From Cladorhizidae sp. MBARI D1340-BT2 (taxonomy: Eukaryota; Porifera; Demospongiae; Poecilosclerida; Cladorhizidae): a DNA stretch of 64,000 nucleotides. This document shows, in pieces, positions 12,090-22,053 of this stretch. A model generated the notes under the pieces. The model did not search any database. It was not told where the DNA came from and was given only the letters and a program-made list of their open reading frames with translations. Numbering within the stretch: the first letter of the stretch is position 1; each line of letters starts with the position of its first letter. The stretch spans positions 4,468,739-4,532,738 of the forward strand of contig JAQNBH010000004.1 of NCBI GenBank assembly GCA_028752905.1, read 5' to 3'. The position numbers were made by a program, and so were the translations under genes.

Positions 12090-12486
12090 CACACACTGGA
12101 CCAACATCACACTGGGTAGAGGCAGGTTGAAGTAGGTTGACAATAGCTCTATGGGGACACACACTGGACCAACACCACACTGGGTCGAGGCAGGTTGAAG
12201 TAGGTTGATGACAATAGCTCTATGGGGACACACACTGGACCAACACCACACTGGGTCGAGGCAGGTTGAAGTAGGTTGACAATAGCTCTATGGGGACACA
12301 CACTGGACCAACACCACACTGGGTCGAGGCAGGTTGAAGTAGGTTGACAATAGCTCTATGGGGACACACACTGGACCAACACCACACTGGGTTGAGGCAG
12401 GTTGAAAGTAGGTTGACAATAGCTCTATGGGGACACACACTGGACCAACACCACACTGGGTTGAGGCAGGTTGAAGTAGGTTGCCA
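12090..12486. repeat. 68-bp minisatellite, second array
   Basis: About six units have the same 68-bp sequence as the array at 800-1717 (CAATAGCTCTATGGGG / ACACACTGGACCAAC / GAGGCAGGTTGAAGTAGG). Unit starts are near 12140, 12212, 12280, 12348 and 12416. Long apparent open frames over it are translations of the repeat only. Confidence 0.95.
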
Positions 12487-12663
12487 ATAGGATGTGTTAT
12501 TAAGAGTAATCTTGATGAGAGTTTGGGTGATGTCATGCTGCATATATATATATATTATATAATCATTGTATGTGTATGTATTATCATATGTGTATATATA
12601 TATATTATCATGTGTATATGTATTATCATGTGTATATGTATTATCACATACAAATACTGCATT

Positions 12664-12900
12664 GTCCATACATGTCCTGTGTGTCCTGAAGATTCCACCT
12701 GTTACATGATCATGAGTGGTGGCTATGATTGCGCTGCTCCTTGCCCAATGCCAGGTGCTGCTCCGACAAGGTGCACTGTTGTCCTGCTGGATCCACATGT
12801 GGCAGCTCCAGGTCATGCAACTCGGCCCAACAAATGCACCCTCTGCTGAAGCTCGCCCTGATGGATGAGAAGGTGGAGGAACTTCCTTCGACCTCTGAGA
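12664..12900 (+). pseudogene. Broken granulin exon
   Basis: One granulin domain is recognisable in two frames. CPEDSTCYMIMSGGYDC lies in the first frame (about 12676-12735). After a length change near 12732-12740 the second frame gives NARCCSDKVHCCPAGSTC, then HPLLKLALMDEKVEEL. The tail (HPLL...MDEKVEEL) matches the exon at 408-656 (HPLLGLVVMHEMVGEL), not the terminal exon, so it descends from that exon type. The first part has an odd cysteine count. It is preceded by the same minisatellite as the intact gene, then a TATATA/TGTATATG stretch at 12541-12650. It is probably a dead paralogue, unless the frame break is a sequencing error. Confidence 0.75.
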
Positions 12901-13079
12901 ACCATGTGTCTATTATTAGTAACTGGTTGTGTTGTGCAATAGTAGTCCAGGTTTAACAGCTCAGGTCAGAAGATTAGGTGCTGTAGAATGTTCCAGAACT
13001 GAACAAATGCTGTATTGTGTGTTGTCGTACTGTGCTGACCAGTGCTGAATGGGGACTAATTGGGTTAAACATCTCCCTT

Positions 13080-13965
13080 CAGGGGCGGATCTAGGAATTC
13101 TTGGGGGGGGGCCTCTTTTATTAAAATTTAAATAGAGATATATTATATCAAATACAGCATAGAAAAATGTTAACACTAAATTACATTGAACGAACAACAA
13201 ATCCAAGTTATTATGATTGGTTATCACAATGACATATATAAAAATTGTGAATCTGAATCATGAAGTCCAAGGGTCAATAATTGAAGGGAAAAAAGGGGAA
13301 GAGATTGGAAGAGAAATGCTATTAATACATTATGTACATACTTATAAAGCTATTCTCCTATTACATTTAAATCTATCAACAACATAATCAAGATCAACAG
13401 GAAAAGTATAATGAGTATGCATCAATGCTAATGCGGATAATCTGTCCTGCCCCATACTACTACGTAAGAAAGCTTTAAGATTTTTTAAGGTACTATTGGC
13501 CCTCTCGTTCTCACATGATGTGACTGGAATAGTACATGCAATGCGCAGCAGTACGTAAAGGTTAGGAAAGTAATCCTTGTCACACTCTTTCAGAGCTGAT
13601 TGAAGGGTGGATGGCCGCTTGTCAGCATCTTGACTCTGCCACTTTGCCCTCCACCTCCACACCTCAGTAGACACAAGTGCAGTACTTGGCAAGTCGTCAT
13701 TATATAAAGAAATCAAGTCCTCAAAAGATATATCATCCCGAGTAGTGATTAGAAGGTATAAGATTGATTAAATTGGCTGCTACTGTTTGAGTCTTACCAA
13801 ACCTATCATTCATTTGTTGAACTAAGTGGTCCAATAAAGGAAGCACAGCAGTTCTTCGGTAGTATTCTTCCACAGAACTGTACTCAACATTATTTTAGAG
13901 TTTGGGAAATTATAGAAAAGGGGGCCTCGAACGAGACCAGTCGATCCCTTCTGGATCCGCCCTAG
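13080..13965 (-). mobile_element. Internally deleted hAT element
   Basis: One end is CAGGGGCGGATCTAGG at 13080-13095 and the other is CTGGATCCGCCCTAG at 13951-13965, hAT-type inverted termini. Inside, the minus strand encodes the last ~125 residues of a hAT transposase (13716-13342). These include SCENERANSTLKNLKAFLRS and SMGQDRL, the dimerisation motif. The sequence is nearly identical to the 3' end of the longer element at 40434-43996. It equals that element with about 2.7 kb removed: its 5' end (CTCGAACGAGACCAGTCGAT) is joined directly to the segment starting AATGTTGAGTACAG. It is non-autonomous. Confidence 0.85.
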
Positions 13966-14535
13966 CGGCACATGATGCACGAGAAGGCACTGGTAGCAAA
14001 TGTCCATTTTGTACTCCAATTCTGTGTTTGCTGTCCACACTCATAGCGATGATGATAGCCAGAAACTTCTTCATGTCAGCAAGTGAACACTGCTTCCATT
14101 CTCTGGCTCGGGATTGTGGTGGGAAGACATTTCCTGTGATGAATTGTTCTGCAAATCTATTTGTTTCATCAACCAATCTCTGGCAGGATATCATCCGCTG
14201 AACAAAATCCACAGGCACTTTTCCTGTCATGTCAACAGTGCAGCCGGATTTCTGCCAAGAATTTCTAGAGCTGGAAGAGGTCTGGCTGAATGTGGAGCTG
14301 GAACAGGTATGGCTGACAGTTAGACTGCTGGAGCTGGAAGAGATACTGCTAGCAGCACTACAAACCCTAACACAACCAATACCACCTCCACCAACACCAC
14401 CTCCACCATCCACAGCACCAATAGCATCATCATCACTACCACTATAATTTCTTCAACATATCCATCAAAATCTTCATCACTGTCTTCAGCATCTAATAAT
14501 CTTATAACATCATTTCTGTTATATCTCTCCATCAT
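13966..14535 (-). pseudogene. piggyBac-like transposase N-terminal fragment
   Basis: The minus strand (14535 to 13966) has an acidic, Ser- and Gly-rich start (MMERYNRNDVIRLLDAEDSD then EDFDGYVEEI). After a frame change comes VDETNRFAEQFITGNVF...RAREWKQ then MKKFLAIIIAMSVDSKHRIG. This matches the N-terminal region of piggyBac/PGBD transposases, which cut and paste at TTAA. Only the region before the first catalytic Asp is present; the reading is cut at 13965 by the hAT element. The low-complexity GGT/AGC tracts at 14330-14420 may have arisen by slippage. Confidence 0.65.
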
Positions 14536-14699
14536 TTGTAACGCACTTCAGTTACTTGCATACTTCTAAAAAACCCAGCTAGCTATCAGTGTCCTATGTC
14601 AAAAGAACAATGACAGATCTCTCAGATAAACTACAAAGTGCAGCTGTAAGAATAAGCAGCTGCGCAACAAACGCTAATAAAAATTTACATCTTTAGAAG

Positions 14700-15115
14700 G
14701 GCCACAATATATATATTGAACGATTATTCTTCGGATTATAAATCAAGACTTATTTCTCTGGACCTGTTACCACTAATGCTTTATTTTGAACTAAATGACA
14801 TCATGTTTTTTTTATAAACAACCTCAAGGAACCAACATCTTCATTTTCCATCACAGAGTTTGTCTCATTCTCGTGTAATGCTACCAGATCAGGCATGAGG
14901 AAACTAGTCCACACTAGATCAACTAACAACAAGTCCAGGCACAATTCTACTTCAATCATCTACCTCGTCTGTGGAACTCATTGCCTTACCTAGATCTGTC
15001 AAAATCTTCTAATGAAAAAGGAAATCACTGATTATCTTTGGTCAAACTTCACCTCACAGTTTAACTCATCAAACCCATGTACCTATCACTCTATATTCCC
15101 ATGCAACCACTGTAT
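14700..15115 (+). pseudogene. LINE (L2/CR1-like) 3' end relic
   Basis: Decayed plus-strand coding matches the reverse-transcriptase C-terminus of L2/CR1-type LINEs. There is a stretch near 14740-14800 like SGPVTTNALF (normally LNLLPLMYWYE), NNLKEPTSSF near 14818, and TRSTNNKSRHNSTSIIYL near 14912. The end is NPCTYHSIFPCNHC near 15075-15110 (normally NPCT[FY]H..CPC..C). Several stops are present. A better-preserved relative is at 40620-41106. Confidence 0.65.
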
Positions 15116-15971
15116 GTATATCCCTCAAACACCTAAATAGATATAGTACTAAGTAATCATGGCTGCCAGTGACAGAGCTGGTAAGCCATCAGCATTCAAT
15201 ATATCAATTAAATATCACTGTTAGGGAGTGCTAGCTTCCTAACTAACAATTGAACTATTGTTAACATATATAGTCATGCAATGCACAGACAGTATATAAA
15301 ACAGTTACCTAAGAGGTGTAGTCATTTGATTGGTTGTAGTTACCTAACAGGTGTAGTCATCTGATTGGCTGTAAGTTATACGCTATAGGGACCTGTCAGA
15401 GCTGAGTAGATAACCTATAAAACAGCGGGGTAATTTCTGGGGGGGCTGGGGGGCCATGATGGCCCCCCCAACTTTTGGCCAAAACTTTTTCTAAGGGAGT
15501 TTTCGCGAGCTGTTGAAGGTGTTGACTAACAAGTTATAGCAAATTCATAATTGTAATTGGTGTGAAATATGCTAGATATATAGAACAAATAGAACAACAC
15601 CATAATATTGGTAAAAACAACAACTTTGTACCCTAATCAGTTCAATACATGTGACCAGTTAGTGTATGTCAGGAATAACAGCCTGACAACTCAACCACCA
15701 AACAAGCCTCAGACCATACCATGGAACTAACACTTTAGGTGTGAGGATCATTTTAGCTGTTAGGAATTTTTATAGTTCATTGGTTCATTTTGATTTTGCC
15801 AGCAGTGGAGTGCCTATATAAGTAAGCTCTCCACTGCCTTATGTTGAGTTCTGCTATAAACCTAATGTGCTGTTAATCATTATTCAGAATACTAAGCAAT
15901 ATAAGAGTGAACCCTAACAGTGTAGCAGGCCATATATTGAGAAATTAGCTAGTGCTGCTGCAGAGTGAATC

Positions 15972-16118
15972 ATGCCTAAAAGACAAGCCTCCTTGTTAAA
16001 TTTTTGGCAAAGTCCAACTAAGAGACAAAGGGAGTCTGAGGAGAAGGCTGATGATCAAGCCCAAGGATCTGATAGCCAAGATGTACAGGTTGAAGAAAAC
16101 CTAGAAGAATCTGAACAG
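15972..16118 (+). CDS. hAT transposase exon 1 (N-terminal, PIP-box-like)
   Basis: This 49-codon exon starts at ATG 15972 and ends at CAG before GTATGTC. It begins MPKRQASLLNFWQSPTKRQR. Residues 5-12 (QASLLNFW) match the PCNA-interacting peptide pattern Q-x-x-[LIM]-x-x-[aromatic]-[aromatic], followed by basic residues. The remainder is acidic and glutamine-rich. The phase-0 donor matches the acceptor at 16263/16264. In hAT proteins of the DUF4371 group a short disordered N-terminus of this kind commonly precedes the TTF finger. PCNA binding is inferred from the motif only. Confidence 0.65.
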
Positions 16119-16263
16119 GTATGTCTGTCATAATCCATCACATGATAACAACATTAAGCCTCTCAATTTTTATATGGCATCTCAGCCTCTGATGTCAGTG
16201 AATCCTTATTAAACAATCATATATTGACAGACCCTGTTGTTGTAGTTGTTTTTGCAAAATTAG

Positions 16264-16602
16264 ACTTTGACTCAAGCTACAAGTACTTTTGATATCTCTC
16301 AGGAGCAGCAACAAGAAGCCAGTAGAATATTCCTGACTCTGGATACCCTTCCTCAAGTTCCCTACCAGCCAATCAACATCAAATACCCTAAAATCAAGAT
16401 GGGTCATCAACGAGCATTCCAACCAGCCTGGTACTCGCAATTTTCATGGCTGCATTATCTTCCAATTTCAGACACTATTATTTGCCACACTTGTGGCACA
16501 GCCAATTTGAAGGGACTGCTTAAGCTGCAGTGCTATTCTGAAAAATTATTGCACTCTCATGATCCTATGGGACTGGGCACAAGACCATGTCAAAGACTCT
16601 GA
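16264..16602 (+). pseudogene. hAT transposase exon 2 (TTF-type finger)
   Basis: It opens after AAAATTAG in phase 0. The encoded protein has FQPAWYSQFSWLHYL and ICHTCGTAN, the TTF-type zinc finger (F-x-P-x-W-[FY]-x-x-[FY]-x-W-L...C-x-x-C) that binds the element's DNA ends. After about 85 residues it runs into a junction at about 16510-16560 where the DUF4371 catalytic part should start. The frame then ends at 16602, and the mid-domain continues in another frame, so the catalytic core has been deleted. Confidence 0.7.
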
Positions 16603-17505
16603 AATGAAGGCAAGAATAATTGGAGTGGAGACTAAAATGCAAACTTTTAGTTTCTATGGTCTTCAGCTTGCCAATGTAGTACTTTCACATTCAGATAACC
16701 TCAGCAATTGCCTTCAGAGGGCAGAGCTATGTGCAGTGGATGCTCAAGCGAATGCCAAGCTATCTGTCACTGTCCTACGAGGAATACGATCAGACAGGGA
16801 TGCAAGCCTCCATTGGACAAAAGTAACTCAAGCTGCTGTGAAGTTGGAACTAAAAGAGCCTTCACTTCCACGTCACCGTAAGATGCCATCAAGGTATAGT
16901 GAGGGTAATGCTCAACATGAGCACCATACCAATGTAGGGAACTTTTACCGCCAAATCTATTTTGAAGCTGTGGACACTGTAGCTAGCTGCATTGAAGAGC
17001 GTTTTAATCAGAAGGACTACACCACATATGCAACCTGTGAGAAGGTCCTAGTGAAAGGAACATTGGGGGAGGATGTCTCACAAAATGTTGACGAACTATG
17101 TGAGTTCTACACCGAGTTTGACCCTGATACCTTAAGAATCCAGCTATCTATAATGGCAGAGTCCTATCGCAGTTTCAGTCAAGATGAAGGTGGTTGTAAA
17201 ATGTCGTTGATTTCCTCAAAAAGAACAAAAGCATCTGGCCCCTCATACCAGAGGTCATGTCTTTGGTCAAGGTTGTTCTGGTTATGCCGGCAACTAATGC
17301 AAGCTCTGAACAAGCCTTCAGTGTGCTGAGAAGGGTGAAGTCTTACCTTCGTACAACAATGTCGAACAACCGCCTCAATCATCTCATGACATGCACAGTG
17401 CATAAAGAGCTGGTGAAGGAACTGAGCCTCAAGCAAGTGACAAATGACTTTGTGGATAGAGTAGAGAGGCGCTCATCCATCTTCGGCCACTTTACCATTT
17501 CTTAG
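16560..17505 (+). pseudogene. hAT transposase mid-domain and dimerisation tail
   Basis: Frame one (16560-17329) carries LWDWAQDHVKDSEMKARIIG, DNLSNCLQRAEL, LPRHRKMPSRY and YRQIYFEAVDTVASCIEERF, the helical insertion domain of DUF4371 hATs. After a frame change near 17230-17260, frame two (17257-17505) gives MPATNASSEQAFSVLRRVKS, YLRTTM...RLNHLM and the terminal RRSSIFGHF, with a stop at 17503-17505. The A-T-N-A-S-S-E-[RQ]-A-F-S motif is the hAT dimerisation core and looks intact. One frameshift and the missing DDE core make it inactive. Confidence 0.8.
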
Positions 17506-17815
17506 TAGATGTGAATGATAGTCGCTTTCTCTCTCTTAGATGTTAGTGCTAGTACATGTATACTGTTTGTCTGGTTATGTTATGTGTTTGGGTGATTACT
17601 AAAATGAAAATATTTTCAACACTAATTTACCCCAAAGTCTGTAGTTCTAATTACTCCTATTTTTCAAAATATCCTGGATGAGTATCTAGAGACTCCCCTA
17701 GAGACTCCCCTAGAGTAAGCAGCTTTAATACTGCTTTTGGCCCCCCCTACTTTCATATGGAAATTACCCCCCTGTAAAAGGAACAGTCTACTCAGCTAGG
17801 AGAGTCCCCTCTGTA

Positions 17816-18180
17816 TTGTATGATATTGTTAGCCAAGATACATTCTCTTATTACTTTATCAGCAGTTATAGAATTAGCACAGGGACTGAGTTCAGACCAG
17901 ATATCAGACAGACAGGCAGAGGTTGTGGGTTAGCTATACAGTACAGGGCTAACCATAACAATCACTATCATCTCATAACTGAGTATTTGTCATGTTATGC
18001 TGAAAAACATTATTATATACGCCGCCCGCGCGAGAGAGTAAATTTCAATTGGCGTGTATAGACGCCACTGACATTCCTCGGTCGTATTCACTCCCTATAT
18101 AGTATAGACTTGAATTCATAAAATATCAGCTAACTTAATTTCAAACTTTGATCCAAATAATTCATGCTCTTATCATTTTC
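17816..18180. other. Intergenic, no gene seen
   Basis: No protein similarity is recognised. A GC-rich patch around 18019-18090 (ACGCCGCCCGCGCGAGAGAG, then TGGCGTGTATAGACGCCA, which is locally self-complementary) stands out from the AT-rich surroundings and may be the end of another repeat. Confidence 0.4.
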
Positions 18181-18239
18181 TATGTCCATGCAACAAATGC
18201 ACTCAAATACCATCTCCTTGAACTTCAACATCCAAAATC

Positions 18240-20780
18240 TCTCTCTTAACCCTCTCCTCTTCTTCCTAATTACACCTTTCGCTTCATCAGTCGATCTCTT
18301 AAGCTGTTTTCTTTGAATGCCCGCAGTCTCTTATATAAATTAGATGAGCTGTCTCTACTCTATAACACATATCTTCCTGATCTATGAGACTTGGCTCTAA
18401 CCAAATAGTGAGATTTTTAAACCAAATTTTAACTTTACTGCCTAGATAGGAATCATAACACTCTTCTTACGTGCTGTTCCTCTGAACCTCCATAATAGCC
18501 TTGAACTCATTCTTCTCTCAGTCAAGGTATATACAGGAATTTACTTTTACATTTTGAGCTTTTTATAGACCTTCTTCCTTAAATGAAGTATCTCTCCTTC
18601 AGACCTCTTAGCACTCTTTTGCACAATATGCTCTGGCCTGATCCTTACTGGAGACTTTAACCTCAATGTTGATGTGTCCTGCTCATCTCTGCCTCTATCT
18701 CTTCAATTTTCTGCACTCTCTGATTTATTCTCCCTCAAGCAACTCGTATCCTCTCCTATACCCATCTCTCATTCTGGTTCAACCTTCTATCATAGACCTT
18801 GTCTTTGTTCTATCCCATGTTCATGCTTCTTCTAATTATTGGTTCTACCACCCGTATCCTCCTCTCATCATAATAGTATCTTAACGGAAATCACCCTTCC
18901 TTCTCCCCTCCCTATTGGAAAGTGGACCAAGCATAACATCTGGTTGTATCATCTCGCAGACTTTGACAGAGGTGCCTACCTTCTTTCCCCTTTCCCTGGG
19001 ATCAACTCCTTTCTTCAGAGCTTGATTTCTCCTGGAAAGCATTTAAAGATTTCAGAAGTCATCAGCTTGTGTGTCCCCTCTAAACTTATCTCACCCACTA
19101 CTAGTCACCCTTGGATTGATAATAGCAAATAAAAAAACACGCAATAATCTTTTCTTATGTTAGAAAACTAGATTCACCTGCTCTTTATTTGGCTTATCGC
19201 TCCCTTAGAAGTGCATCTTCTTCCAGTCTCTCTCATCCCTCCTTCCAAATGATCTTTTGTCTGTTCCACAAGAAAAATACCATTTTCTGTACCAACTCTT
19301 GTATCCAATGGCAACACATTATCCTATAGCCTTGATAAGACTGAAATACTTAATACGTTTTTCTCTGAATGCTTCAATTCATGCTGTATCCTATCCTCTT
19401 CCTTTCCAGACTTCCCAACCATCCTGTCATCCTGACTCTCTCTGTATTGAATCTGAAGTTATTGGCCTGATTTCTCGTTTACCTTCTTGCCCTGGTTTGA
19501 TCTCTTCTAGAATGCTTAAATCCCATGCCTATCCATAGTTTCCCCCTTTACATATATCTTTAACTTATCGTTGTCCATTTGGAAAAACTCCTTCATTGTT
19601 CCCACCCCTATAATCTTGACAATCCCTCTAACTGTTGGCCAATTTCAGTACTCTCTATAGTTATTAAGCTGCTTGAAAAGCATGCTCACTCTCTCTTTTA
19701 CAAATTCTGTATTGAATGCTCTTCTTCTCTATTTGGCCCCACTGCTCCACTTCATCAGCCCTTCTCTTCGCCAATCATTCCTTTCGCTCTCTTCTTCAAT
19801 GGCTGGTGCTTGTCTTTTAGATCTCAAAAAGGCCTTTGCTTCTGTTCCTTACAAACTGTTAATTGATCTTCTTTCCTTCCTGCACTTCCCTCCTTACCTC
19901 ACTAACTGGCTTCACTCCTAACTTTCAGCGAATTCGCAGCAAGTGATCCTCTCAGGCACCACCTCCTCACCTGTGCCTGTCCTCTCCTCTTTATAACTTA
20001 TGTCAATAGAGTGTGTAACGTGCCTTTGTCTGTCTCTTCTCTAGTCTACGCCGATGATATCCTTCTTTTTCGTCCCATCAATTCTCTCATTCTGATTTTT
20101 TCTCTTTCAGAAAGACCTAAACTTTATCACTGCCTGGCTTGCTTCCCAATTTAATCTTATGAAATCAAAATGTATGTTTATTTCAATCTCCTCTTACTAA
20201 GTCTCTGCCAGGTTTGTGTTCTCCAGTGTCCGAGTTCAAGAACCTCTTTTCTTCATCTCTATCCTGGACCGATCACATTTTTCACATCTTTTCCAAGACC
20301 CATAAATTACTTGGTTTCTCTACCATCATTTCTACTGCTATTCAGACACTTCTACTCTTTTTCGCCTCTACACTTCTCTTATCCATACTCATTTGGAGTA
20401 CTGTTCTTTTTTCTAGGACCCTCAATCGTCCCATTTTTCATCTCATCTTGAGAGAATACAATACTTCGCCTGTAAATTATGTAGTAATCATTGATCCTCG
20501 GACTACCTCACTAAGCTTTATCTTCCATCTCTATCCTCTTGCTGCTGTAACGCCTTTTCTTCAAACTTATTTACAATAACATAGATTTTCCTTCTAGCCT
20601 CCCACCATGCCAACCTACTCCTTGCTACAACAACCTCCGACCCAGTAATCGTCTGCCAATCCCATACAGAACTCAGTCTGCTTACCTTTCATTTCCCTCT
20701 GCTACTACTAGGCTCTGGAACTCTCTCCCCAATTAAATTAATTCACTTGGACATTTTAAGCACTATATTGAACATCGTTT
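18240..20780 (+). pseudogene. Decayed LINE (endonuclease plus reverse transcriptase)
   Basis: Plus-strand remnants appear in LINE order. SLNARSLLYKLDEL (about 18312) opens the AP-like endonuclease. LTGDFNLNVDVS (about 18640) is its catalytic GDFN motif. NPSNCWPISVLSIVIKLLEK (about 19620) is the start of the reverse transcriptase. LDLKKAFASVPYKLL (about 19815) is RT motif A, and LVYADDILLF (about 20042) is the YADD catalytic motif. SSLSWTDHIFHIFSKTHKLL (about 20248) is the thumb region. Many frameshifts and stops separate them. The order and spacing fit a CR1/L2/jockey-type element. The 3' end runs into the AGGGCT array at 20800, a common way for such LINEs to end. Confidence 0.85.
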
Positions 20781-20799
20781 ATCAGCATTTTGACTTTTA

Positions 20800-20852
20800 G
20801 GGCTAGGGCTAGGGCTAAGGCTAGGGCTAGGGCTAGGGCTAGGGCTAGGGGC
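20800..20852. repeat. (AGGGCT)n array at LINE 3' end
   Basis: About eight or nine hexamer units GGGCTA lie directly downstream of the LINE remnant, with one GGGCTAAGGCT variant. It differs from the animal telomere repeat TTAGGG by one base per unit. The position at the LINE 3' end suggests a LINE tail repeat rather than a telomere. Confidence 0.85.
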
Positions 20853-21049
20853 TATTACTTAACTATATATAACCATTCCTCATCTGTTTACTTATTTTTA
20901 CTCTTCATATTAGCTTCTTGGCTATTGAGTAGGACCTCCTCTTAATAAATAAAAATATATATATATTAAAAAAAAAAATTACCCAACTACCAAGCAGCAC
21001 CTCAATTTTATATCCACTGTTCACCCCAACTCTCATTTGTCCCTGATGG

Positions 21050-21300
21050 TTGCTTAGCATGAAACTAGGACCAGCCAATTCCAAAATCGTCCCTATATCA
21101 GCTCTGGTTAACATTGAGACAATTTTTGACAAACACACTACTTATATTAATAACAATGGTTGGCTGATATCTGATGGAAAAACACAGGATGTCATGTGGC
21201 ATCATCCCATGGTCCTGTCTAAGGTTCCTTGTATTGTACCCACTTGCTTGGACACTTTCGCACCATTTAATGATGTTGATTATGTGTTCCAAGACTTCTA
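21050..21300 (+). CDS. Possible terminal exon, unknown protein
   Basis: An open frame of about 83 codons ends in DVDYVFQDF and TAA. It has no recognisable family. The last ten residues are also encoded in the inverted copy at 21977-21873 (NNIDYVFQDF, then stop), weak support for coding. A possible acceptor (TTGCTTAG) lies just upstream at about 21059. The minus strand of 20905-21355 is also open in places, so the strand is uncertain. Confidence 0.25.
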
Positions 21301-21373
21301 AAGAGAGAGACAAATTGGGATTGGTGAAATTTGGTTCTAGGTGGAGGTTCATCACTTGTGGAATATAATTGTC
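21272..21373. repeat. Inverted-repeat arm, left
   Basis: GATGTTGATTATGTGTTCCA... through TTCATCACTTGTGGAATATA is repeated in reverse complement at 21873-21977 with about 90 percent identity by eye. The arms are separated by about 500 bp without obvious genes. Confidence 0.85.
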
Positions 21374-21872
21374 TATATAGTATGCAGATTTTCAAAATTT
21401 AATGAAATTTTTCTCATTGCATATTTCTTCTACATATAAACACCACACACAGATAACACCACACACAGAAGCCAAAAAAAACAACACCGTCATGCATCAC
21501 TGCAGGCAGGGTAATAACAAGAGAACATGAACAAAGAGCACTCTTAGAAGTTTCAATACCTGACCACAATCTCCGGACCTCTTTCCCGATTAGCTTCACC
21601 TTCTACTTAAGTAAATGTTATGTGGATGTCAAAAAAGTTGCAGTGATTTTATATATGTATGCCAGACACACACATTCACGCAGTGCTAGACATGGAATAG
21701 TTCTATCTTCAGTCATTTGTCAGTTGTTTGCTCATTTCCCCCAGATTTACTCTTTTTCATCACTGTTGTCACTCTATATACATGTATTATTTTATGGCAT
21801 ATCTATGTTGAAATAGTCTTGCCTCAAATATATATTTGACGTTTCTATATAGGTCTTAGATATATTTTTACA

Positions 21873-21977
21873 CAATTATATTCCACAAGTGATGAACCTC
21901 CACCTAGAAACAAATAATTTCACCAATCCCGATTTGTCTCTCTCTTTTAGAAGTCTTGGAACACATAATCAATATTA
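21873..21977. repeat. Inverted-repeat arm, right
   Basis: This is the reverse complement of 21272-21373, with small indels (an extra A in the AAAGAGAGAG run, and ATTATTTGTTTC against ATTTGGTTC). It lies about 75 bp from the 3' end of the DUF1349 gene. Confidence 0.85.
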
Positions 21978-22053
21978 TTAAGTCTTTGGTATTGGATTGC
22001 AGAGCTGCAATTCCATATAGTCACTGTTACAATAATGTGGAGGAGTCAGTTTG

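Larger units (their letters stand above)
15423..17774 (+). mobile_element. hAT element with spliced, core-deleted transposase
   Basis: The left end CAGCGGGGTAATTTC (15423) and right end GAAATTACCCCCCTG (ending 17774) are hAT-like inverted termini backed by G/C runs. The interior holds a recognisable two-exon start, a TTF finger, a mid-domain and an intact dimerisation tail. The central catalytic region is missing and the reading frame changes twice. TAAAA occurs immediately outside both ends; no clean 8-bp duplication is found. It is a defective but fairly young copy. Confidence 0.8.

Noticed and set aside
12220..12816. 198-residue minus-strand frame with repeated CGVGPVCVPIELLSTYF
   Set aside because: Translation of the 68-bp minisatellite; a 68-bp unit does not keep frame and the repeats only look protein-like.
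15423..17774. Host ZMYM1-like gene instead of transposon
   Set aside because: Inverted termini with G/C runs and loss of the catalytic core indicate a defective hAT copy, although the two-exon start is well preserved.
20800..20852. Telomere or interstitial telomeric repeat
   Set aside because: The unit is AGGGCT, not TTAGGG, and it lies at the 3' end of a LINE relic.
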